Shown one piece after another: positions 9,899 through 18,015 of a stretch of DNA of 64,000 bases. How positions within the stretch are numbered: position 1 is the stretch's first letter; each line of letters opens with the position of its first letter. Position numbers and translations under genes: made by a program. The DNA comes from Bacilli bacterium (GTDB lineage Bacteria; Bacillota; Bacilli; RF39; UBA660), in the NCBI GenBank assembly GCA_017525015.1, contig JAFXUK010000003.1, forward strand, positions 62,001 to 126,000. The letters are read 5' to 3'. The notes under the pieces were generated by a model. It was not told the origin of the DNA and made no database searches. It worked only from the letters and a program-made list of their open reading frames with translations.

Positions 9899-10623
9899 TA
9901 TTCTGTTTCTTTTAAATTATAGTATACATCTTGAACATCATCTAAATCTTCTAGGGCATCAACTAACTTCATTACTTTTTCTTGTCCTTCTTCATCAAGT
10001 TCTACTTCCATATTAGGCATATATGTTAATTCACACTCTAAGAATTCTTTTACATCAGCGGCTTCTAATGCATCTTTTACAGCAGTAAATGATGTAGCAT
10101 CAGTAGTTATCATGTAACTATCTTCTACATGCTCAAAATCAAGTGCTCCTGCGTCTAATGCAGCCATCATCATAGTGTCTTCATCATATTCTCCTGGAAT
10201 AACAATAGAACCTCTGCGCTCAAACATATAACTTACTGAACCATCAGTTCCAAGGTTTCCTCCAGCTTTAGTAAATGCAGCTCTTACTTGTGAAGCAGTT
10301 CTATTACGATTGTCTGTTAAACAATCTACCATAAATGCTACTCCTCCGTGACCATATCCTTCATAACGAACTGATTCGAAGTTTGCACCATCTGCTCCTC
10401 CAGTTGCTTTCTCAATTGCTTTTTGTATGTTTTCTTTTGGCATGTTTTGAGCTTTTGCCTTATCAACTGCCAATCTTAGTGATGCGTTTTGATTCGGGTC
10501 AGGACTTCCTCCTTTAGCTGCTACCATGATCTCTTTTGCTAACTTTTGGAATACTTTTCCTCTTGCAGCATCAAGTAAACCTTTTTTACGATGAATTGTA
10601 GCCCACTTTGAATGTCCACTCAT
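9898..10623 (-). CDS. yebC: YebC/TACO1-family translation/transcription regulator
   Basis: The 241-residue protein begins MSGHSKWATIHRKKG, the invariant start of the family, and has GGANLGTDGSVSYMFERRG-type motifs in the middle domain. Recent work links YebC proteins to relief of ribosome stalling at proline stretches; older work called them transcription regulators. It often sits near ruvABC, as here. It is probably a single-gene unit: it has its own terminator, and the next gene upstream is divergent. Confidence 0.95.
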   Translation of the reverse strand: MSGHSKWATIHRKKGLLDAARGKVFQKLAKEIMVAAKGGSPDPNQNASLRLAVDKAKAQNMPKENIQKAIEKATGGADGANFESVRYEGYGHGGVAFMVDCLTDNRNRTASQVRAAFTKAGGNLGTDGSVSYMFERRGSIVIPGEYDEDTMMMAALDAGALDFEHVEDSYMITTDATSFTAVKDALEAADVKEFLECELTYMPNMEVELDEEGQEKVMKLVDALEDLDDVQDVYYNLKETE

Positions 10624-10684
10624 ACTAATACCTCCATTTCCTTTTATATAATACCATATTAATCCAATTTTTTAAAGAAAAATA

Positions 10685-10693
10685 TGTTATAAT
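10685..10693 (+). promoter_or_regulatory. Extended -10 promoter of the DUF192-like gene
   Basis: TGTTATAAT fits the TGn-extended -10 exactly. It overlaps the upstream ATG at 10692, which shows that this ATG is not the start codon and supports ATG 10710. Confidence 0.65.
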
Positions 10694-10709
10694 GAACTTA
10701 GGTGATTTT

Positions 10710-11030
10710 ATGTACCTTAAAGTTAGAAATAAAAAAATTGAAATAAAAGAGTTAAAATCTTTTAAAGAAAGATTTAAATCTTTGAAATTTAACCTATATA
10801 AAAATGAATTATGTTTATTCTTTCCTAATAAGAAAAAACTTAGTACTTATTTCTTTTGTCAAAGAGTAGATGCTTGTTTTACTGATAAAAATAATAAGAT
10901 TCTTTATCTTCATTCAAATGTTAAGAGTGAGAAAAGAATAATTCATTTAAAAGCTAAAAACTTATATATACTTCCACTTGATACTGCTGATAAATTAATT
11001 ATTGGTGATACATTAAAATTTGTAGAATAA
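10710..11030 (+). CDS. DUF192-like small protein
   Basis: The 106-residue protein resembles DUF192: an N-terminal mismatch-prone strand, a central CQRVDACFTDKNNKILYLH in the place of the family's hydrophobic strand plus VFLD segment, and the terminal GDTLKF turn. DUF192 proteins are small secreted or cytosolic beta-barrels of unknown function. No signal peptide is seen here. The start is ATG 10710 with AGGTGA just upstream; the upstream ATG lies in the -10 box. It is divergent from yebC and convergent with the Hpt/REC gene. Confidence 0.6.
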   Translation: MYLKVRNKKIEIKELKSFKERFKSLKFNLYKNELCLFFPNKKKLSTYFFCQRVDACFTDKNNKILYLHSNVKSEKRIIHLKAKNLYILPLDTADKLIIGDTLKFVE

Positions 11031-11033
11031 AAT

Positions 11034-11060
11034 AAAAAAGAAGGAAATCCTTCTTTTTTT
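11034..11060. terminator. Bidirectional intrinsic terminator
   Basis: AGAAGGA-AA-TCCTTCT stem with A run on the left and T run on the right. It serves the DUF192-like gene (+) and the Hpt/REC gene (-). Confidence 0.75.
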
Positions 11061-11857
11061 TATAAATCATTTCTCATTAATGTTTTTTCTACTACGATTG
11101 AGATAGAACTATCATTAAATGGTTTACTTAACATATCTACAATATTATAAGTAAATGCTCTATCAATTGTTTCTTTTGATGAATCTCCTGAAATAATTGA
11201 TACTGGAATCTTTTCTAATAGATTATGACTTCTCATATGTTCTAGAACTCCAAAACCATCTACTTTTGGCATACTTAAGTCTAATAGTATTGCTTTAATA
11301 TGTCCATTATCTTTATTCTTTTCAATTAAGTTAATTGCTTCTTCTCCATCATTTGCAGTACCAATATTATACTTTTCTGCGAATACTCTTTTAACGAAGT
11401 TCCTAACAATATTTGAATCATCTACAACAAGGATTGTATCTTGTTCGTATGTTTCAATTGCATCTACTGTCTCAGCATATTCTTTCTTAATTTCTTCTCC
11501 ACCATTCAAATATTCTTGAATAGTTACAATTGCACTATTTGTCTCTTGTATTAAGTCATTAATATGTTCAGTAACATAATATAAGTCACCAACCATACTC
11601 TTTTCTTCATGTTCTGCAGCCATATCTGCAAGTTTGTTAAATCCAAAGAATCTTGCATCATTCTTCATAGATCTAACACAATTTGAATAATTTGGCATAT
11701 CTGGTTTTTGCATAAATACAATTAATTGTTTAATTTTAGTATGAATTCCTACTAAAAATTCTCCTAATTTTTCTGTGTATTTGCTTTCGTCTCCAAATAA
11801 TTCTAGACTTGATTTTACATCAATTCCTTTACTCTCTAAAAAATGTATATCTTTCAT
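11060..11857 (-). CDS. Degenerate Hpt domain fused to a response-regulator receiver domain
   Basis: The 265-residue protein has a four-helix Hpt-like domain (about 15-115) and a REC domain (about 140-262). The REC domain is intact: DD pair in LVVDDSN, phosphoacceptor Asp in LLDLSMP, Ser in IISGD and Lys in LSKPF. In the Hpt part the segment CVRSMKNDARFFG aligns with the usual V-H-x-L-K-x-x-x-R-x-x-G, but the phosphoacceptor His is Arg. So it should receive phosphate on the REC Asp but not pass it through its own Hpt. No histidine kinase is nearby. It has no output DNA-binding domain and may act by protein contact. AGAGGGTG precedes the ATG. Confidence 0.75.
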   Translation of the reverse strand: MKDIHFLESKGIDVKSSLELFGDESKYTEKLGEFLVGIHTKIKQLIVFMQKPDMPNYSNCVRSMKNDARFFGFNKLADMAAEHEEKSMVGDLYYVTEHINDLIQETNSAIVTIQEYLNGGEEIKKEYAETVDAIETYEQDTILVVDDSNIVRNFVKRVFAEKYNIGTANDGEEAINLIEKNKDNGHIKAILLDLSMPKVDGFGVLEHMRSHNLLEKIPVSIISGDSSKETIDRAFTYNIVDMLSKPFNDSSISIVVEKTLMRNDL

Positions 11858-11922
11858 TTTAACACCCTCTTCTTAGTGTATATTCTAAGAAAATTATAAC
11901 ATATTTTATAAAAAGTCTACAA

Positions 11923-12615
11923 TTATTTTTTACGTTGATTGTAAATGATTGGATAATCTGAGTAATCTTTTAATTCTAACTTATGTAATTCACCCATATT
12001 ATTATCCTCTACTCCTCTTCTTGCAGTGTGAATAGTACTATCTAACCACTCTTCATCTGATTCATAGAAGTCAAATGGTTCTCCATGAGGTCCGCCTTCA
12101 CACAACCATAGAATAAAGTCTATTTGTTTTTGTGTTGCTTGCATAATTAAAGGAGTTGCTCCTTCACAAGGCATTAGACCAATTAGTAAGTTTGCTTCTG
12201 GAATTTCTGTTGCACTACTAAATTGTTCTCTTTTTAAAGTCATTCCTTCAGTGTCATCTATATCTTTAGCAAGACGCGGATCATATACGGTAATAGTACC
12301 ATTCTTTTGTTGTAGTTTTATTCTTTTAGCAAGTCTTGGAATAATTCCTCCACCTACTTCTACAATATTCTTATTATCTAATCCATATAATTGTCTTATT
12401 AATTCAATAAATGCAATATAGATATTTTTATTTTCTGGAATAAGACCTAATTCATCATATATTTCTCTTGTAACATCTTTAAGATATGCTTTATCATCTA
12501 GTTTACTTGCATAGTGATCGATTGATAATTGTTCATCTTTTGTAAAATAATCTGGATGTTCTTGTAAAAATCTTTTTACAGCTAAATATTCAGCTATTTT
12601 CTTGTAATTATTCAT
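11923..12615 (-). CDS. Methyltransferase-like protein of unknown function
   Basis: The 230-residue soluble protein has an all-helical N-terminal third and a segment IVEVGGGIIPRLAKRI (about 86-101) followed by TITVYDPRL. This pattern looks like motif I plus acidic motif II of Rossmann SAM-dependent methyltransferases, but the usual GxGxG is imperfect and no target motif is clear. A later stretch, LMPCEGATPLI, could be motif IV. It follows obg by 20 bases and is probably the last gene of the rplU-prp-rpmA-obg operon, unless the hairpin at 13975 ends most transcripts. The enzymatic role is inference. Confidence 0.5.
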   Translation of the reverse strand: MNNYKKIAEYLAVKRFLQEHPDYFTKDEQLSIDHYASKLDDKAYLKDVTREIYDELGLIPENKNIYIAFIELIRQLYGLDNKNIVEVGGGIIPRLAKRIKLQQKNGTITVYDPRLAKDIDDTEGMTLKREQFSSATEIPEANLLIGLMPCEGATPLIMQATQKQIDFILWLCEGGPHGEPFDFYESDEEWLDSTIHTARRGVEDNNMGELHKLELKDYSDYPIIYNQRKK

Positions 12616-12635
12616 ATTGTCCCCCTGAATTTATA

Positions 12636-13907
12636 TTAGTCTTTGTAATTGAAATAGAAGTCTAAGATTCTTACTTGATCGTTGTCTTCAGCTCCTAGTT
12701 CTTTTAACTTGTCATCAATCCCCATTCTTTTAATCTTTTTAGCAAAACGATATGCTGCTTCATCTGATGAAAATTTAGTCATCTTAAAGATTTTTTCAAT
12801 TTCATCTCCAGCTATTACCCAACAATCATTTTCCTTAGTAATTGTGAAAGGTTCTTCTTTCTTAAATTTATATAATACATTACTTTCAATTTGTGATTCA
12901 TCATATAATGGATTCATTGGTATTGTATCTAGAATGTCTGCTAGACGATCTACTACTTGTTGTAAACCCTTATTCATAGCAGCAGATACTTCAAATATTT
13001 CACAATCTACTTTCTTTTTAAATTCTTCTAGATTTTCTTTTGCTTCTGGTAAATCCATTTTATTTGCTATTACAATCATAGGTTTATCTAATAATTTTTT
13101 ATTATATTCACCTAATTCTTTATTAATTAATAAGAAATCTTCATATGGATCTCTCATTTCAGATCCAGCCATATCTACTACATGAGCTATAACTCTTGTT
13201 CTTTCAATATGTCTTAGGAATTTATCTCCTAATCCTTCTCCTAAAGATGCTCCTTCTATTAATCCTGGAAGATCAGCTACTACAAAACTTCTTCCATCAC
13301 TAGATCTTGTTACTCCTAGATTTGGACTTAAAGTAGTAAAGTGATATGCTGCAATTTTTGGCTTAGATGCAGATATACAAGAAATAATTGTTGATTTACC
13401 TACACTTGGTAGTCCTACTAAACCTACATCTGCTAACATTTTTACTTCTACTTTTAAGAATTTCTTTTCTCCTTCTTCTCCATTTTCTGAATAATCTGGA
13501 GCTGTATTAGTTTGTGTTTTGAAGGCTGTGTTTCCACGACCTCCTCTTCCACCTTTTGCTATTATCTCTTCTTGGTCTTTATGGGATAAGTCTGCTAGGA
13601 TAAACCCTGTTTCCATATCAGTAACAACTGTTCCTAAAGGAACTTTTACTATAGTAGGTTCTGCTCCTTTACCGTGTTGATTCTTTCCTCTACCATTTTC
13701 TCCTTTTGGACCTTTGATTGTCTTTTGATATCTTAAATCTAATAATGTATGTAATCCTTCATCTACTTTAAAGATAATGTCTGAACCGTGTCCTCCATTA
13801 CCACCATATGGTCCTCCCATTGGTACAAATTTTTCTCTTCTAAAGGCAGTACATCCATCTCCACCATTACCGGCTTCTACTCTTAATAATACCTCATCAA
13901 CAAACAT
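12636..13907 (-). CDS. obg: Obg/CgtA GTPase
   Basis: Obg is an essential GTPase for 50S subunit assembly and stress control. The 423-residue protein has the glycine-rich Obg fold (1-158), then a G domain with G1 GLPSVGKST, switch TTLSPNLG, G3 DLPGLIEGAS and G4 NKMDL, and a C-terminal OCT domain (about 345-423). The start is ATG 13907 (MFVDEVLLRVEAGNGG, the family start) with AGGAGGGAT upstream. The longer frame adds 28 unrelated residues. It lies downstream of rplU-prp-rpmA, the usual Firmicute order. Confidence 0.97.
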   Translation of the reverse strand: MFVDEVLLRVEAGNGGDGCTAFRREKFVPMGGPYGGNGGHGSDIIFKVDEGLHTLLDLRYQKTIKGPKGENGRGKNQHGKGAEPTIVKVPLGTVVTDMETGFILADLSHKDQEEIIAKGGRGGRGNTAFKTQTNTAPDYSENGEEGEKKFLKVEVKMLADVGLVGLPSVGKSTIISCISASKPKIAAYHFTTLSPNLGVTRSSDGRSFVVADLPGLIEGASLGEGLGDKFLRHIERTRVIAHVVDMAGSEMRDPYEDFLLINKELGEYNKKLLDKPMIVIANKMDLPEAKENLEEFKKKVDCEIFEVSAAMNKGLQQVVDRLADILDTIPMNPLYDESQIESNVLYKFKKEEPFTITKENDCWVIAGDEIEKIFKMTKFSSDEAAYRFAKKIKRMGIDDKLKELGAEDNDQVRILDFYFNYKD

Positions 13908-13974
13908 ACTATCCCTCCTTTTTTCTTTCAATTGTATTGTATCATAATTTATTTTTAGTGTATATTTTTTTAGC

Positions 13975-13999
13975 AAAAAAAAGAGCCTCAATGGCTCTT
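13975..13999 (-). terminator. Intrinsic terminator after rpmA
   Basis: Minus strand: AAGAGCC-ATTGA-GGCTCTT stem followed by eight T. Obg has its own ribosome site below it, so this may give partial termination between ribosomal genes and obg. Confidence 0.7.
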
Positions 14000-14007
14000 G
14001 ATTTCTA

Positions 14008-14298
14008 CTATCCTTCTACTGGATAAACTGAAGCTTGCTTCTTGTCTCTTCCGTAACGTTCAAATTTAACGATTCCATCAATAGTTGAATAAATAGTATC
14101 ATCGCTTCCACGACGAGTATTTGTTCCTGGGAACATTTTAGTTCCTCTTTGACGGTATATAATTGAACCAGCTGTGATGAATTCACCATCTGCTGCTTTA
14201 GCTCCAAGTCTACGTCCTGCAGAATCACGACCATTAGATGTTGATCCTTGCCCTTTGTGGTGAGCAAATAATTGAATATCTAATTTTAATAATTTCAT
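14008..14298 (-). CDS. rpmA: 50S ribosomal protein L27 with cleavable N-terminal extension
   Basis: The 96-residue L27 begins [28 protein letters not shown]. In Firmicutes the segment before the residue after LFA is cut off by the Prp protease so that the N-terminus can reach the peptidyl transferase centre. The extension motif (xLxxQLFA) and the adjacent prp gene show that this processing is retained. AGGAGGAG precedes the ATG. Confidence 0.96.
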   Translation of the reverse strand: MKLLKLDIQLFAHHKGQGSTSNGRDSAGRRLGAKAADGEFITAGSIIYRQRGTKMFPGTNTRRGSDDTIYSTIDGIVKFERYGRDKKQASVYPVEG

Positions 14299-14309
14299 AA
14301 TTCTCCTCC

Positions 14310-14612
14310 TTATTTCACTTCTACATTTTCTGGATATTGTTTTTCCAGATCTTTTAATAGATTAACCATATTATGAATTAGTAATTGAGTTGTTTCATCT
14401 TCGCTCTTAAGCTCGATTTTCATTCCTTTCTTACCAACCATATATGATAGACTTCCTTTATTTAAAGTTAGAATTCCATTTACTGTAGTAATAACTATAC
14501 TACTTACAGAACTACATACAATATCTTTTCCTCTATCGGCATACATTGCATGTCCTAGAATACTAATCTTCTTATACTTTTTATTCTCTTTTTCTACATT
14601 AACTGTAATCAT
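14310..14612 (-). CDS. prp: Ribosomal-processing cysteine protease Prp
   Basis: The 100-residue Prp (YsxB) cleaves the L27 extension. The catalytic His is in [11 protein letters not shown] and the catalytic Cys in [11 protein letters not shown], in the family's spacing. It lies between rplU and rpmA, the standard order in Firmicutes, with only 3 bases to rplU. Confidence 0.94.
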   Translation of the reverse strand: MITVNVEKENKKYKKISILGHAMYADRGKDIVCSSVSSIVITTVNGILTLNKGSLSYMVGKKGMKIELKSEDETTQLLIHNMVNLLKDLEKQYPENVEVK

Positions 14613-14615
14613 AAA

Positions 14616-14915
14616 TTATCCAATTTTTGTAATTTTGATTTTTGTATAAGGTTGTCTATGTCCTTGTTTTACACGGTTTGATCTATCTTTGCTTTTGTAT
14701 TTGAAAACTTTAATTTTCTTAGCTTTACCATTCTTTAGAACTTCTCCTTGAACAGTAACACCTGTAAGATAAGGATTTCCGATTTTAGCATCAAGCATTA
14801 AAACTTGATCAAAGCTAACTGTGTCTCCAGCGTTGCAGTTTAGTTTTTCAACATAGATTTCTGCTCCTTCTGTAACATAGTATTGCTTTCCACCGACTTT
14901 AATAACAGCGTTCAT
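14616..14915 (-). CDS. rplU: 50S ribosomal protein L21
   Basis: The 99-residue L21 has [20 protein letters not shown] at the start and the C-terminal [17 protein letters not shown] signature (here [18 protein letters not shown]). The start is ATG 14915 behind AGGAGGTAAAAAA. The longer frame upstream is the untranslated L21 leader. It is the first gene of the rplU-prp-rpmA-obg operon. Confidence 0.97.
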   Translation of the reverse strand: MNAVIKVGGKQYYVTEGAEIYVEKLNCNAGDTVSFDQVLMLDAKIGNPYLTGVTVQGEVLKNGKAKKIKVFKYKSKDRSNRVKQGHRQPYTKIKITKIG

Positions 14916-15010
14916 TTTTTTACCTCCTTTATTAAACTTAAGACTCGCTTTTGAGGTACGAAATTCGTTTATAACCTTTTCAATGCGGTTTGAGCATGAG
15001 GCGTCAAACA
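14916..15010 (-). ncRNA. Ribosomal protein L21 leader (autoregulatory 5' UTR)
   Basis: About 95 bases lie between the predicted transcription start and the L21 ribosome site. The sequence contains short complementary blocks and CGTACCTC-AAAAGCGAG, and sits exactly where Firmicute L21 leaders are found. In the family, L21 is thought to bind its leader and repress. The match is by position and overall look; a covariance search (Rfam L21_leader) would decide. Confidence 0.6.
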
Positions 15011-15015
15011 CATAG

Positions 15016-15044
15016 ATTATAGCATATAGAGCATATATTGTCAA
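15016..15044 (-). promoter_or_regulatory. Strong sigma-A promoter of the L21 operon
   Basis: TTGACA (15039-15044), 17-base spacer, TGC-TATAAT (15016-15021): consensus -35 and extended -10. Confidence 0.9.
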
Positions 15045-15121
15045 ACATTTAACTTTATTTTTTCCTTATTATTTGGCATTTTCCTTGACATGTGATAAAC
15101 TACATTTTAGGAGATGATTTT

Positions 15122-15823
15122 TTGAAATATAAGAGAATACTTTTAAAACTTAGTGGAGAGGTACTTGCAGGTGAAAAAACAACTGGTATTGACTTTGATA
15201 GAACTATTGAAATTGCTCGTGAAATCAAGGAATGTGTTGATTTAGGCTATGAAATTGGTATTGTTGTTGGTGGTGGAAACTTCTGGAGAGGTAAAAGCAA
15301 CGAATATATGGATCGTGCTACATCAGACTATATTGGTATGATGGGTACAGTTATGAATGCTTTAGCTTTAGGAGATGCTTTTAAACAAATTGGTACTCCT
15401 GTTAGAGTTCAAACTGGAGTTGAAATGAGACAAATTGCTGAGTTCTATATTAAAGATAGAGCTACTCGTCATTTAGAAAAAGGAAGAGTTGTTATATTTG
15501 GATGTGGAACTGGTAGTCCATTCTTCTCTACTGATACAGCTTCTAGTTTAAGAGCTGCTGAAATTAAAGCTGATATTTTAGTTAAAGCTACTAAAGTAGA
15601 TGGAGTTTATGATAAAGATCCTAAGAAGTTTGATGATGCAAAACGTTTTGAAGATATTACTTATATTGATGTACTTAATAAAAAATTACATGTAATGGAT
15701 TCTACTGCTATTAGTTTATGTATGGATGAAGATATTCCAATCTTAGTATTTAACATAAATGAAAAAGGTAATCTTAAGAAAGTACTTGAAGGTAAAGGTA
15801 CTTGTACTTTAGTACATAATTAA
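15122..15823 (+). CDS. pyrH: UMP kinase
   Basis: PyrH makes UDP from UMP and is a hexameric amino acid kinase-fold enzyme. The family start is [17 protein letters not shown]. To match it the start must be TTG 15122, which has AGGAG 8 bases upstream, giving 233 residues. GTG 15092 would add ten unrelated residues. The GGGNFWRG motif and the C-terminal [11 protein letters not shown] stretch are typical. Usually pyrH is next to tsf and frr; here it stands alone, divergent from the L21 operon. Confidence 0.95.
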   Translation: MKYKRILLKLSGEVLAGEKTTGIDFDRTIEIAREIKECVDLGYEIGIVVGGGNFWRGKSNEYMDRATSDYIGMMGTVMNALALGDAFKQIGTPVRVQTGVEMRQIAEFYIKDRATRHLEKGRVVIFGCGTGSPFFSTDTASSLRAAEIKADILVKATKVDGVYDKDPKKFDDAKRFEDITYIDVLNKKLHVMDSTAISLCMDEDIPILVFNINEKGNLKKVLEGKGTCTLVHN

Positions 15824-15850
15824 AAAAGAGGTTTAAACCTCTTTTTTTTA
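15824..15850. terminator. Bidirectional intrinsic terminator, pyrH / capsule phosphatase
   Basis: AAGAGGTTT-AAACCTCTT palindrome with A run before and T run after. Confidence 0.8.
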
Positions 15851-16579
15851 TCTAATCATTGCAATATCTTCATTATTGATAACTTTATCAAAATTACCTT
15901 CTAATAAGTTATGAACATATTCTTTATCTCTATTAAGCCAATTTAGTTTTCTAACTAAACTCTTTTCATTACATTTAAATTCATGATGAGCATCACTACC
16001 TAAGAATGATATCCATCCTTTTTTAATATAATATTTTAATAGCTTTTTAGGTGCTCTACCATACTTTCCAAATAATGAAGTGTAATTTCCTTGAAGTAAT
16101 ACACCCATTCTTAAATACTCTTCTGCAAGATCTGGAGTTTCTTGGAACTCTTTATATCTTTCTGGATGAGCAAGTATAGGTACGTATCCATGACTTATCA
16201 AGTTGGATAAGATTTCACCTGCTTTAGAGTGAGGATTACGCATAGGAAATTCAAATAATAAATATTTACTATTATTAAGTGTTGCTATCTCACCAGTTTC
16301 TAATAATTCTACAAATCGATCAGTATAGAACACTTCATTTCCTAAGTATAGTGTTACATCTATTTTTTCAAACTTTACTTCATTTTTTAAAATATTAAAT
16401 AATTTTTCTTTACTTTCATTATTGAAAACATATTTACTATTTTCGATATAGTGTGGCGTAATTATTATTTCTTTTACTCCAGCAGCGCTCATTTTTTTTA
16501 ATAATGATAGAGATTCTTCTATTGTTTTACAACCATCATCTATACCATAAAGTAAATGACTATGTAAGTCTTTTAACAT
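15848..16579 (-). CDS. cpsB: PHP-type tyrosine-protein phosphatase (CpsB/YwqE)
   Basis: The 243-residue protein belongs to the PHP metal-dependent phosphatases that dephosphorylate the BY-kinase next door. Metal ligands are visible: DLHSHLLYGIDDG at the start, ITPHY near residue 42, NEVFY near 81, LAHPERY near 136 and SDAHH near 195. The ATG overlaps the kinase stop codon by one base and lacks a good ribosome site, so it is probably translated by coupling. No capsule polymerase or glycosyltransferase genes follow. Confidence 0.92.
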   Translation of the reverse strand: MLKDLHSHLLYGIDDGCKTIEESLSLLKKMSAAGVKEIIITPHYIENSKYVFNNESKEKLFNILKNEVKFEKIDVTLYLGNEVFYTDRFVELLETGEIATLNNSKYLLFEFPMRNPHSKAGEILSNLISHGYVPILAHPERYKEFQETPDLAEEYLRMGVLLQGNYTSLFGKYGRAPKKLLKYYIKKGWISFLGSDAHHEFKCNEKSLVRKLNWLNRDKEYVHNLLEGNFDKVINNEDIAMIR

Positions 16580-17280
16580 TATTTCTCACTATAGTAATCA
16601 TTATTATAATAATAACTATAATAATGACTTCCTGCTGGATGAGATTTATTTAGGATAACACCATCAATTTTAGCATTTGCTTGTTCAAATAATTTAGCAG
16701 TTCTCTCTAAATTTTCCATTCTTGTTTTCTTAACTGATACTGTTACTAAGTTAATATCACTTAATGTTGAAAGAATTAAAGCATCACTTAATCCAATGAT
16801 TGGTGTACAGTCCATAATAATTAGATCATATTTTTTCTTTAATCTATCTAATAATCTTTTGTTATTTTCACTACCTAATAATTCTACTGGGTTTGGTGGT
16901 GTAGGTCCTGTAGGTAAAAGATCAATATTTTTATCAAATGTTGGGAATATAAATTTTGTAAAATCCATATTGTCTTTATAATTTAACATTAAGTTTGTAT
17001 AACCACCACTTGTTACATTCATTACTTCAAATATTTCATGTTGTCTACCTCTTCTTAAGTCAGCATCAATTAATAATACTTTCTTACCTTCTTGAGCATA
17101 GGCAATTGCTAGATTTGCTGTAACGAAACTTTTTCCATCTCCTGCTTCAGGAGAAGTATTCATAATTATTTTAACTTCTTTATCTAATGATGCAAAAGCT
17201 ATATTTGTACGGATGGTACGAATAGATTCTGCAAATAATGATTTTGGATTTTTTGTAATCACTAAATCTTTACTTCTCAT
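16579..17280 (-). CDS. cpsD: Bacterial tyrosine kinase (CpsD/YwqD, BY-kinase)
   Basis: The 233-residue cytosolic BY-kinase has Walker A' SPEAGDGKSFVTANLA (about 42), Walker B/A'' VLLIDADLRRG (about 72) and LIIMDCTPI (about 152). The C-terminal tyrosine cluster YYSYYYNNDYY is the autophosphorylation site. It works with the membrane adaptor encoded upstream (6 bases away) to control polysaccharide assembly and other targets. AAAGGAG precedes the ATG. Confidence 0.93.
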   Translation of the reverse strand: MRSKDLVITKNPKSLFAESIRTIRTNIAFASLDKEVKIIMNTSPEAGDGKSFVTANLAIAYAQEGKKVLLIDADLRRGRQHEIFEVMNVTSGGYTNLMLNYKDNMDFTKFIFPTFDKNIDLLPTGPTPPNPVELLGSENNKRLLDRLKKKYDLIIMDCTPIIGLSDALILSTLSDINLVTVSVKKTRMENLERTAKLFEQANAKIDGVILNKSHPAGSHYYSYYYNNDYYSEK

Positions 17281-17286
17281 ATACTT

Positions 17287-17958
17287 CTACTCCTTTCCAA
17301 CCTTTGGTACAATACCAACTACTGTTAATCCAAGTTTCTTTTCTATTTCTTCACTTGTCTTGATTGTTGTATCAAAGTAGAAGAATATAAAGATAATTCC
17401 ACAAGATAATACTAAACCTATCATTATATAGATTGCATTATCTTTTAAATAATTTACATTATATGGAACACTATTATTCTCTGCTCTATCTAATACACTA
17501 ACGTTATTTAACTTATAGAATTTATTAATTTCACTAACAAATACTTTTGCTATTTCATTAGCAATCTTTGTAGCTACTTTTGGATCAGAATCAGCTACTG
17601 CAATACGAATAATTTCTGTATTATTTACTGAACTTACTGTAATTCTATTTTGTAATGTAGTATAAGAATAATCTAAATCTAAGTTTCTAATAACTGCATT
17701 TAGAATAGTTCTTGATTTAATAATTTCTGAATAAGTTCCTACTAAGTTTTTATTCAATTGTTGCTCGCTTGTATTATAGCTAGCACTATCTTTGTTTTCA
17801 CTTACCAATACTAAAGTAGTAGTACTTCTATACATTGGTACTCTAGTAAACATAGTATATACATTACCTACTGCTACAGCTAATGCTACGGCAATGATAA
17901 TCCATGATACTCGTCCTAGAAAATAATCAAACATCTCTTTTAAATCTATTTCTTCCAC
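17287..17958 (-). CDS. cpsC: Capsule chain-length/adaptor membrane protein (CpsC/Wzz type)
   Basis: The 223-residue Wzz-domain protein has membrane segments at about 16-34 and 175-196 and an extracellular part between them. It activates the BY-kinase through its cytosolic tail. The start is GTG 17958 (VEEIDLKEMFDYFLGR), with GGAG about 10 bases upstream. It is the first gene of the trio, with the strong extended -10 promoter upstream. Confidence 0.9.
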   Translation of the reverse strand: MEEIDLKEMFDYFLGRVSWIIIAVALAVAVGNVYTMFTRVPMYRSTTTLVLVSENKDSASYNTSEQQLNKNLVGTYSEIIKSRTILNAVIRNLDLDYSYTTLQNRITVSSVNNTEIIRIAVADSDPKVATKIANEIAKVFVSEINKFYKLNNVSVLDRAENNSVPYNVNYLKDNAIYIMIGLVLSCGIIFIFFYFDTTIKTSEEIEKKLGLTVVGIVPKVGKE

Positions 17959-17985
17959 CCTTTAAACACTCCTTTATGCTACTTC

Positions 17986-17993
17986 ATTATAAC
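17986..17993 (-). promoter_or_regulatory. Extended -10 promoter of the capsule-type trio
   Basis: Minus strand TGTTATAAT, about 28 bases before the GTG start. No clear -35. Confidence 0.6.
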
Positions 17994-18015
17994 ATATTTT
18001 TTTTAATCTCAAAGA

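Noticed and set aside
14016..14267. 83-residue frame overlapping rpmA on the same strand
   Set aside because: It is a shifted frame of L27 without a ribosome site; L27 is clear in the other frame.
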